In this document: positions 56,569 to 64,000 of the stretch, piece by piece
Layout of the letters: each line of letters starts with the position of its first letter
Numbering within the stretch: the stretch's first letter is position 1
Assembly: GCF_900167445.1 (NCBI RefSeq)
Contig: NZ_FUZT01000007.1
Span: 1 to 64,000, forward strand
Length of the DNA: 64,000 bases
Direction: 5' to 3'
Source of the DNA: Maledivibacter halophilus
Lineage (GTDB): Bacteria > Bacillota > Clostridia > Peptostreptococcales > Caminicellaceae
The notes under the pieces: generated by a model
What the model saw: the letters and a program-made list of their open reading frames with translations, nothing else
The model's database searches: none
What the model was told of the DNA's origin: nothing
Position numbers and translations under genes: made by a program

Positions 56569-57399
56569 CTAAGCCATTTCATTAACATATTTAGATTTAT
56601 TATTGTCATAATTTATACAGTTTAATTCTCTTTTTAGAAAATCATTTATTATATTATATTTATTATCCATCACATTAATATTTAAAAGATTTAAACAGTA
56701 TTTAAAATCATCTATAATATTATATGGGTTTCCATATACTTTTACAATATCCTCCCTGCTTACACCTCTAAACCCATGACCTACTATAGAATTATGCCTC
56801 AATTCCATCAAACTCCTCATTTTTTCAGAATTTAATAGCTTTACTATTTCTACATAATTCGTTTTATAATCTACATACTTGTTTATATATATGCTTATAC
56901 CATATATAAGATTTGGATTATATATTTTGTATTTTTTCCTTAATATTTTTAATATTCTTCTTTTAGACATGGCATCGATTAAAAAAGAAAACTTATTTCT
57001 ATTTAAATGCTCTTTAACAAAAATATATTTTAGTATTGCTTCTTTGAATCGATATATTCTTCCTAAAAAGTCTATATATTCTTCATTAACTATCTGAAAT
57101 TTGATATTATTTATCAATTCAGAAAACAATGCCTGCGGCTCACCTTCTATCAATGCTTTAAGATTTTCTATTAATTTAAGTACTATCTTATGGTTTCTTT
57201 TTTCTTCTGATAAAGAATTCAAAATATAGTACGAAGTATTAAAATCAAAATTAACTGCATATTTGCATGATTTTATCATTATTGCTTCATCAGTATTTTT
57301 TAAATCCATTTCTTGAAGTATCTCCAAAGCCCCGCCATAATCATATCTATCGATTAATTTTATTATTGCATTATGTGATTTAATCAATTTAAAAGTCAT
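56569..57399 (-). CDS. HEPN-motif protein of Csm6/Csx1-like type (orphan)
   Basis: 276 residues, strongly charged and helical, very rich in Asn, Lys and Ile. Near the C terminus (residues 199-216) stands ELRHNSIVGHGFRGVSRE, an R-x6-H motif (R201, H208) of the kind seen in the HEPN RNase domains of Csm6, Csx1 and related proteins. The N-terminal YDYGGALEILQEM also recalls the start of such HEPN domains. The CARF ligand-binding domain, which would give a length over 400, is absent. No CRISPR array or cas gene is in the window. It lies between lepB (48 bases away) and an rluA-type gene (9 bases upstream), so it is probably cotranscribed with the latter. A role as an RNase in defence or stress is inference. 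Confidence 0.6.
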   Translation of the reverse strand: MTFKLIKSHNAIIKLIDRYDYGGALEILQEMDLKNTDEAIMIKSCKYAVNFDFNTSYYILNSLSEEKRNHKIVLKLIENLKALIEGEPQALFSELINNIKFQIVNEEYIDFLGRIYRFKEAILKYIFVKEHLNRNKFSFLIDAMSKRRILKILRKKYKIYNPNLIYGISIYINKYVDYKTNYVEIVKLLNSEKMRSLMELRHNSIVGHGFRGVSREDIVKVYGNPYNIIDDFKYCLNLLNINVMDNKYNIINDFLKRELNCINYDNNKSKYVNEMA

Positions 57400-57407
57400 T
57401 CCTTTAC

Positions 57408-58322
57408 CTATTTAGATATTTTTTTAATAATTTTTTGTATATCTTTGCTTTCTTTAACAAATTCTTTATCCCCGATAACTAATTTGTATGCATGAAGTAC
57501 CTGTGTAGTAATACCTTTTATCTTTTTTCCACCGTATTTTGTATCTCCTACAATTGGATGATCTATTTTACTCAACGAGGCTCTGATTTGATGGGTTCTT
57601 CCTGTAAGTATTTGTACTTCCAAAAGAGTAAAATCACCGTAATAACTTAAGGGCTTGTATTTTGTGTGAATAAATTGACCTTTATTATTATAATTCTTTT
57701 TTGCAATTTCTACAATGTTTTTTTGAGAGTCCTTTGTAAGATAACCCTTTATTTCCCCTGATTTGCTTATTTTGCCATGAACTATGCAAATATAATATTT
57801 TTCAATTTCTCTATTTCTCATCATTTGGTTAAACTTTTTTAATGCTTCATATGTTTTACAAAATATAACCAATCCACTTGTATTTTGATCTAATCGGTTT
57901 ACCGAAGCTGGTTTAAATGTGTTAGTTTGTAAATCCTTTAGATAGGATTGAGCTCTTGTTGTAAGTGTCTTTTTATATTCCTTTTGGTCAGGATGGGTTA
58001 AAAGACCTTTAGGCTTATTGACAATAAGAATCTCACTATCTTCATACACAATATCTAAACTAACATTTTTAACAAACTCTTGTTTTTTTTCTTTAATTAG
58101 TTTATCAATTGATTCATCAGATAAGAAAACTTGTATTATATCATCTTTTTGTAAAAAATAATTTTCTTTCTGTTTTTTGCCATTTACTTTTATAATCTTT
58201 TTTCTTAAAAGCCTATATATATTTGTTCTTGTAGAATCATTAAAATATTTTAAGAGAAACCTATCAAGTCTCTGTTTTTCTTCATTTTCTCCTATAATTA
58301 TTTCTATCAAGCAATTCACCAC
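57408..58322 (-). CDS. RluA-family pseudouridine synthase
   Basis: 304-residue RNA pseudouridine synthase. N-terminal S4 RNA-binding domain (about 14-70), then the catalytic D145 in VNRLDQNTSGLVIF and the ITGRTHQIRASL and GDTKYGG motifs. Which rRNA or tRNA base it modifies cannot be told. The GTG at 58322 is used; a TTG further in (LIEIIIGEN) is also possible. Codes just upstream of the HEPN-motif gene. Confidence 0.9.
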   Translation of the reverse strand: MVNCLIEIIIGENEEKQRLDRFLLKYFNDSTRTNIYRLLRKKIIKVNGKKQKENYFLQKDDIIQVFLSDESIDKLIKEKKQEFVKNVSLDIVYEDSEILIVNKPKGLLTHPDQKEYKKTLTTRAQSYLKDLQTNTFKPASVNRLDQNTSGLVIFCKTYEALKKFNQMMRNREIEKYYICIVHGKISKSGEIKGYLTKDSQKNIVEIAKKNYNNKGQFIHTKYKPLSYYGDFTLLEVQILTGRTHQIRASLSKIDHPIVGDTKYGGKKIKGITTQVLHAYKLVIGDKEFVKESKDIQKIIKKISK

Positions 58323-58349
58323 TTTCCAATGTCTTAGCCCTATTAAATC

Positions 58350-59192
58350 TTATACTACATCTATTTCAGACATTATGTAGTCATCATAGTATTCAAATCC
58401 TAAATCTTTATATGCCTTCTTTGCAGCAGCATTCGATTTAGAAACTATCAAGGCTGGCTTTTTATTTTTTTCAATAATATTTTTACACAATTTTGCCACA
58501 ATAGCCTTCGCATATCCATTCCCTCTATAATCTGGTAGAGTATAAACTCCTTCAATCTGATTGATTTTTGAAGTTGTTGTTGTAACTACAGCTTGAGATA
58601 CTATTTTCCCTTCATCTAGCAGATATAAATATTCTTCCTCACCATCTTTTTCATATACAGAGTTTTTCAATTCATTAACAGTTTTTGGCTTCCTATTAAA
58701 AGCTTTTTCAACCTCTATTAAGAAGTCAATTGACTTTGAAAAATCATAGTTTTTCGCATTAATTATCTTTCTATCTGTAGAAAAATCCTCGAAATTTTCT
58801 TTGCTTAATATCATATAATCACATTCATCATATTCATACCACTTAAATACTTTTTCAAGTCTTTTCCAGATAGGAGTTATTATTTTTTTCACTCCAAACA
58901 TATATTTAGGTTTATATTTCTTAAAAGCTTTAAGCAAAACAATCTTATTTAGAATTGTATCATCATCATAATGACAAATAAAACTACCCATATTAGTAAA
59001 GCAGAAAACCCCCATAAGTCTTTCGTCAACAAAATAGCCATAATAATCTCCACTTTTTTTACAAAACATTTTATTATTTAATCCATATTTTTCTATAAAA
59101 TTTATAATAAATGTATTTTCAATATATTTTTTATTTAAATAATTCATTACCATATCCATATAATTATTATTTAACAGCTCAAATTTTTCCAT
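58350..59192 (-). CDS. GNAT family N-acetyltransferase
   Basis: 280 residues. The C-terminal ~100 residues form a GNAT domain with the acetyl-CoA loop LPDYRGNGYAKAIVAKLC near residue 225 and SKSNAAAKKAYKDLGFEYYD. The N-terminal 150 residues resemble a second, degenerate GNAT-like fold. Substrate unknown. The ATG at 59192 follows AGGAGG. Confidence 0.88.
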   Translation of the reverse strand: MEKFELLNNNYMDMVMNYLNKKYIENTFIINFIEKYGLNNKMFCKKSGDYYGYFVDERLMGVFCFTNMGSFICHYDDDTILNKIVLLKAFKKYKPKYMFGVKKIITPIWKRLEKVFKWYEYDECDYMILSKENFEDFSTDRKIINAKNYDFSKSIDFLIEVEKAFNRKPKTVNELKNSVYEKDGEEEYLYLLDEGKIVSQAVVTTTTSKINQIEGVYTLPDYRGNGYAKAIVAKLCKNIIEKNKKPALIVSKSNAAAKKAYKDLGFEYYDDYIMSEIDVV

Positions 59193-59473
59193 GATTTTTC
59201 CTCCTAATATTACAATTACCTATACCTAATAAATATTCTATGAATATTCCCTTATACCTTCAATAAATTTTACTTTACTTCTCTTAAAATATTTACAATG
59301 TAAAATCCATTATTTTCTATCTTTAAATTTCAAATTAAATCATTTGCTCTATTGAAAGTCTACATGCTTTTATGTTATTCTTTAGATAGAATAAAATCAT
59401 TTAAAATAGATTTTTTCTTATAAGCTATTATGGTCTATAATTTTTAGGCTACCAAAGAAAAGGAGGATTTTCA

Positions 59474-60001
59474 GTGATAGAAAAGCTTAAAGATTTTTTT
59501 TATGATTGTAGTGACACATTACTTAGCTTATTTATTCTATTAGTTATGGTCTTTGTTATAACATGGAAGCTTTCAGGAGTAATGAGTATTCCTCTTTTCG
59601 CAGATTCAACCGATACATATGACCCAGCGATTAATAAACCTATTGAAGCAAATGTCTCTGATACTGAAAATAATAGTATTCCGCTGGAAGAAAGTCAAGA
59701 AGAAAATCCTGGGACAGCAATTAATCAAGAGCCTGCCAAATCCAATGATGATGATGAAGTTGAAGTAGTTGTTGTTGAAGGAGAAGATATCACGGTTGAG
59801 ATACCCAAAGGTACTGTAGGAAACGGTATAGCACAGATACTAAAGGAAAAAAGCCTAATTGAAAGTACAAGTGAATTTATTGATAGGGTAGAAGAATTAA
59901 AACTTGGTCCAAAGCTCCGTTATGGTACTTTTACTATAAAATCTAATAGCTCTATTGATAAAATAATATCCATAATTACTGGTGTTACTATAAACAACTA
60001 A
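59474..60001 (+). CDS. MltG/YceG-like membrane protein lacking the catalytic domain
   Basis: 175 residues: short N terminus, one hydrophobic segment (about 15-33), an acidic low-complexity linker (to about 105), then a ~65-residue module IEIPKGTV...IAQILKEKSLIES...YGTFTIKSNSSIDKIISII. This module matches the N-terminal LysM-like part of the endolytic transglycosylase MltG. The catalytic YceG domain is missing, so it cannot cut glycan itself. Starts with GTG at 59474 after AAAGGAGG. It is convergent with rsuA, sharing the terminator at 60001. Confidence 0.75.
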   Translation: MIEKLKDFFYDCSDTLLSLFILLVMVFVITWKLSGVMSIPLFADSTDTYDPAINKPIEANVSDTENNSIPLEESQEENPGTAINQEPAKSNDDDEVEVVVVEGEDITVEIPKGTVGNGIAQILKEKSLIESTSEFIDRVEELKLGPKLRYGTFTIKSNSSIDKIISIITGVTINN

Positions 60002-60058
60002 AAAAACTATGAGAAAAATTCAATCTATTATAAATTGAAATTCTTCTCATAGTTTTTT
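60001..60058. terminator. Bidirectional terminator between the MltG-like gene and rsuA
   Basis: AAAAAACTATGAGA (60001-60014) and TCTCATAGTTTTTT (about 60044-60058) pair, with an inner partial pairing, leaving T-runs on both strands. It serves the two convergent genes. Confidence 0.85.
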
Positions 60059-60084
60059 ATCTAGACACTTCTATTAATATTAAG

Positions 60085-60816
60085 CTATAGAGTTAGCATA
60101 CTACTTTTTAATACCTCTAATTCCTCATCATTTAATTCTTTATATTCCCCTAAATCTAACTTTCCATCCAATTTCAATTTACCCATAGCTATTCTTTTTA
60201 AATATATTACTTTTTTATTACGAGATTTAAACATTCTTTTAACCTGATGGAATTTCCCCTCATAAATAGTGAGTTCTACCGTTGACACATCTCCACCTTC
60301 TATAATCTTCAGCTCTGCAGGTAAAGTTTTGTATCCATCATCTAAAATTATGCCTTTCTTAAAGGCTTTTATATCTTCTTCATCTACAAACCCCTTTATA
60401 TTAGCATAATATGTTTTAGTTATATGCTTTTTAGGTGATAAAATCTCATGAGCTAATTTTCCATCATTTGTTATAATAAGTAACCCTTCGGTATCAATAT
60501 CCAATCTACCCATAGGAAATATATTAAAGGGCAAATACTTTTCATCTAATAAATCAATTACAGTCTTATGAATATTATCATATGTGGCAGATATTACGCC
60601 TTGAGGCTTATTCATCATTATATACACGTATTTCCTATATTCGATTTTTTCACCATTGATTTCAATAATGCTTTCATATGGATTAACATGGATAGAATTT
60701 TTCCTAATAATTTCTCCATCCACCTTAACTGCTCCCTGCCTAATTATTTTTTTAAGATCTTTTCTACTACCATACCCCATATTGCCAAGAATTTTATCTA
60801 ACCTCATCTTATTCAT
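60085..60816 (-). CDS. RsuA-family pseudouridine synthase
   Basis: 243-residue enzyme of the RsuA/RluB/E/F type. N-terminal S4 domain (MRLDKILGNMGYGSRKDLKK), catalytic D106 in MGRLDIDTEGLLI and the EGKFHQVKRMF motif. Length and lack of extra domains suit the RsuA (16S rRNA) branch, but the target is not certain. The ATG at 60816 is seven bases after GGAGG; the longer frame to 60861 has no site. Confidence 0.92.
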   Translation of the reverse strand: MNKMRLDKILGNMGYGSRKDLKKIIRQGAVKVDGEIIRKNSIHVNPYESIIEINGEKIEYRKYVYIMMNKPQGVISATYDNIHKTVIDLLDEKYLPFNIFPMGRLDIDTEGLLIITNDGKLAHEILSPKKHITKTYYANIKGFVDEEDIKAFKKGIILDDGYKTLPAELKIIEGGDVSTVELTIYEGKFHQVKRMFKSRNKKVIYLKRIAMGKLKLDGKLDLGEYKELNDEELEVLKSSMLTL

Positions 60817-60860
60817 TAATTTGCCTCCTGTTTTTATCTTGAGTATAATACTATTATACA

Positions 60861-60964
60861 TATAGACTTTACATAGTAAAACTTAATTTATACATATCAA
60901 GATATCTAATGCTCCTAAGAATTTTTGATATGTATAAATTAAAATATTTAGTTATATCTCTATA
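60861..60964. repeat. MITE-like palindromic element, family A copy 2
   Basis: 104 bp matching 2512-2614: ends TATAGAC.../...TCTCTATA, arms CATAGTAAAACTTAATTTAT and TGTATAAATTAAAATATTTA. It lies between rsuA and fba. The rest of that 280-base gap contains AT-rich sequence with a TATAAT near 61033, a possible -10 for fba. Confidence 0.65.
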
Positions 60965-61094
60965 ATATATTTTAAATTATTGAATATAATATATAAATAG
61001 CATTGAGGGTGGTATTTTTTTTGTGATTATTATATAATACACGTGAATAGAAATACAAAAAATAATCTGATTATACTTAATGGGAGGGTAATAA

Positions 61095-62024
<930 letters not shown>

Positions 62025-62032
62025 AACAATTG

Positions 62033-62058
62033 AAAAAAGCCAGGCTCCCTGGCTTTTT
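62033..62058. terminator. Terminator between fba and ppiB
   Basis: AAAAAGCCAGG-CTC-CCTGGCTTTTT, 11 bp stem with a 3-base loop and T-runs on both strands. Serves fba on the plus strand and ppiB on the minus strand. Confidence 0.93.
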
Positions 62059-62063
62059 GTTAT

Positions 62064-62585
62064 TTATATCTTTTCTGGTTCTTTATATTCCTCACCAAAC
62101 AATTCAATTGTTACTTCCTTCATTACATTATCTTCTAACGGTCTATCTGAATGATCGGTTTTAGTATTAGCTATTCTATCCACCTCTTCATATCCCTCTA
62201 TAACCTTGCCAAAGGCTGCATATTGTCCATCCAAATGTGGAGATGCCTTATGTATAATAAAAAATTGTGAGCCTGCTGAATTTGGATTCATAGCCCTGGC
62301 CATTGATATTATACCTTCAGTATGCCTTAAATCATTATCAAATCCATTCCTTGAAAATTCACCTTTAATTGAATATCCAGGTCCTCCCATTCCAGTTCCC
62401 TGTGGGCAACCGCCTTGTATCATAAAGCCCTTAATTACCCTATGAAATATAAGTCCATTGTAAAATCCATTTTTTACAAGGAATATAAAATTCTTTACTG
62501 TATTAGGAGCTTTATCCGGGTATAACTCTACTTTAATTTGTTTTCCATTGTCCATTTTTATTGTAACCACTGGATTTTTCTTCAT
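62064..62585 (-). CDS. ppiB: Cyclophilin-type peptidyl-prolyl isomerase
   Basis: 173-residue cyclophilin. FHRVIKGFMIQGG, GGPGYSIKGEF, GIISMARAMNPNSAGSQFFI and the HLDGQYAAFGKV stretch hold the active-site arginine, phenylalanine and histidine. No signal peptide, so cytoplasmic. The ATG at 62585 follows AAAGGATG. Confidence 0.96.
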   Translation of the reverse strand: MKKNPVVTIKMDNGKQIKVELYPDKAPNTVKNFIFLVKNGFYNGLIFHRVIKGFMIQGGCPQGTGMGGPGYSIKGEFSRNGFDNDLRHTEGIISMARAMNPNSAGSQFFIIHKASPHLDGQYAAFGKVIEGYEEVDRIANTKTDHSDRPLEDNVMKEVTIELFGEEYKEPEKI

Positions 62586-62669
62586 AATATCATCCTTTCT
62601 TCTTAACTTTATAAATATTAAAAGTCTTGCACAAATATTATATACTATTTCACCTAAAATGTTTCAGTA

Positions 62670-64000
62670 TTATTTTGAAGGAGTAAAGAAATTTTGTGTA
62701 TAGTAAATATGATAAGTTCCACCAAAATATAACCCTACCCCTAATTTTTTAAAGTCCCCTAAAATATTTTTTCTGTGTCCCTTTGAATTCATCCAACATT
62801 CATGGGCAAATATTGCGCTTGGTTGTCCTGCTGCTATGTTTTCCCCAGCCATAATAAAATCTAAATTATTTTCTTTCATTCTATCAAAAGGAGTCTTCTC
62901 CTCTGGATTATTATGGGAAAAATAATTCCTATCGGCCATATCCTGACTATGCCTTCTAGCAACTTTAGAAACACTATCATCCCAAATATATGGTGTTTTA
63001 TTGAATCTTGATCTTATGGCATTGGTCAAATCAAAGATTTGTCTTTCATAGCTTTCTTTTAGCTCTTTACTTGCTCTACCAAAAAAACTATCAAACCCCT
63101 CCTCAATCTCTTTTTCTACAAGAAGTACTGCTGTTACAGCATCATTATTGTAAATATCATAAAATAAAGTTATGTAATAGTTATTTATTAAATAAGTATT
63201 AGCTTTTGAATTTTCTAAATTATATATTGTATTTCCCTTTTTTATACTACTTAATGGTTCACTATAATTGGATCTAATCTCATTTCTCGTTGTTCCCACC
63301 ATAATACCCTTTTTTGATTTCCAATTTGAAGCATTAGTATATATTCCCACAACCTTATTGTCATCAATACCTACTTGTATGTATTTGCTGTAATCCTCAT
63401 TATATATATACCATTTAAATCCATATTTACTCAAATCTTGGCGCATGGGTTCTCCCAAAGTTTTAATTACCTTATCCTTTGAATCTCCTATAGTTATACC
63501 CCTAAAAACAAATTCCTTGTCTTTATTATTATCATCTGATAATTTATTAATTACTACTGTTCTAGTTTCATTATCCCAGTCCACTTTACATCTCAAAGCT
63601 TCAGATATAAACCTAACTGGTACCAGTGTTTTTCCTTCTACAATCACAGCAGACACATCTAGCTCAGTTTTTTCCATGTTGATAAAAGCAACTTCACTAT
63701 TGACCTGAAGTGTGATAGTCATATTCCCCTTTATTGCTGTAATTGTTCCTGTACTTCCATCCCATTTTGCTTGTGCATCAAGGACTTCAAGAATTTCTCT
63801 AAAGGGCACCAAAGTTCTATTATTAATGATTATTGGTTCCATATCAAATTCTAATAAATCACCATTAACTTCAACTTTGACATTATTAGAAAATAATATA
63901 CTCTTATACTTTCTAATTCCTTGCTCTGTTACTATATAATTAAATATATATAAGCTTATACTGCTCAAAACCATAAAAAATATAACAAAAGAAATAGTTC
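62670..64000 (-). CDS. Copper amine oxidase N-domain / CAP-domain secreted protein, N terminus beyond the right edge
   Basis: At least 443 residues in frame to the window edge. The first in-frame ATG (63974) has no binding site and sits inside a hydrophobic run that continues to the edge (TISFVIFFMVLSSISLYIF), so the signal segment starts outside. Two copper-amine-oxidase-N-like repeats follow (NNRTLVPFREILEVLDAQ and EGKTLVPVRFISEALRC). Then comes a YkwD-type middle domain (FRGITIGDSKDKVIKTLGEP) and a C-terminal CAP domain with VARRHSQDMADRNYFSHNNP and GENIAAGQ. An exported wall-associated protein is likely. Confidence 0.88.
   Translation of the reverse strand, partial: TISFVIFFMVLSSISLYIFNYIVTEQGIRKYKSILFSNNVKVEVNGDLLEFDMEPIIINNRTLVPFREILEVLDAQAKWDGSTGTITAIKGNMTITLQVNSEVAFINMEKTELDVSAVIVEGKTLVPVRFISEALRCKVDWDNETRTVVINKLSDDNNKDKEFVFRGITIGDSKDKVIKTLGEPMRQDLSKYGFKWYIYNEDYSKYIQVGIDDNKVVGIYTNASNWKSKKGIMVGTTRNEIRSNYSEPLSSIKKGNTIYNLENSKANTYLINNYYITLFYDIYNNDAVTAVLLVEKEIEEGFDSFFGRASKELKESYERQIFDLTNAIRSRFNKTPYIWDDSVSKVARRHSQDMADRNYFSHNNPEEKTPFDRMKENNLDFIMAGENIAAGQPSAIFAHECWMNSKGHRKNILGDFKKLGVGLYFGGTYHIYYTQNFFTPSK

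Overview
The window is AT-rich DNA (about 30% G+C by eye) from a low-GC Gram-positive anaerobe of the class Clostridia. The gene set points to an amino-acid fermenter of the Tissierellales or Peptostreptococcaceae type: a glycine-reductase leader (grdX-trxB) behind a tandem glycine riboswitch, a threonine-to-glycine operon (tdh-kbl), an oligopeptide ABC importer, glutaminase, and a nearly complete anaerobic cobalamin pathway. The genus assignment is inference. Almost every gene is on the minus strand; only the short MltG-like gene at 59474 and fba at 61095 are on the plus strand. I saw no tRNA, rRNA, intact IS element, prophage or CRISPR array.

Layout. 1-1600: trxB (cut by the left edge), grdX and the glycine riboswitch. 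1.6-8.8 kb: two degV genes, a Na/Pi cotransporter behind a five-box PhoP-type operator, trmL, cheX, a DUF362 ferredoxin-like protein and uppP. 8.98-29.2 kb: tetrapyrrole/cobalamin block. In transcription order it reads cobU, cobS, cobC; then a cobalamin riboswitch with terminator; then cbiA, cbiP, cbiB, cobD, pduX-like kinase, cbiC, cbiD, cbiE, cbiT, cbiF, cbiG, a hemA remnant, cbiH, cbiJ, the siroheme-synthase N-domain gene, hemC, cobA-hemD, cbiL, hemB and a hemL remnant. 29.4-35.4 kb: ybjQ-like gene, small membrane protein, DUF2225, VanW-like, FtsA-like ATPase with a beta-grasp-like tail, nth, DUF503. 35.8-43.2 kb: kbl, tdh, LonB-like protease, queG, nfo. 43.4-50.4 kb: opp/dpp operon with a small coupled membrane protein and an upstream HTH regulator. 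50.6-64 kb: MASE3-SpoIIE phosphatase, glsA, TGS-nucleoside kinase, CBS protein, lepB, a HEPN-motif orphan, two pseudouridine synthases, a GNAT protein, the MltG-like protein, fba, ppiB, and a CAP-domain protein whose N terminus leaves the right edge.

How the genes connect. Threonine can be turned to glycine by Tdh and Kbl, glycine is the substrate of the glycine reductase whose leader genes start the window, and threonine also feeds the aminopropanol arm of cobalamin through the PduX-like kinase and CobD. The peptide importer and glutaminase supply amino acids.

Most notable observations. (1) Both genes that make 5-aminolevulinate by the C5 route, hemA and hemL, survive only as short remnants inside an otherwise intact tetrapyrrole/B12 cluster. 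(2) A stand-alone protein carries a Csm6/Csx1-like HEPN motif with no CRISPR locus in view. (3) Three families of 90-118 bp palindromic MITE-like elements are present; two share terminal inverted repeats, and one copy supplies the stop codon of queG. (4) A five-copy TTAACA operator precedes the phosphate transporter.
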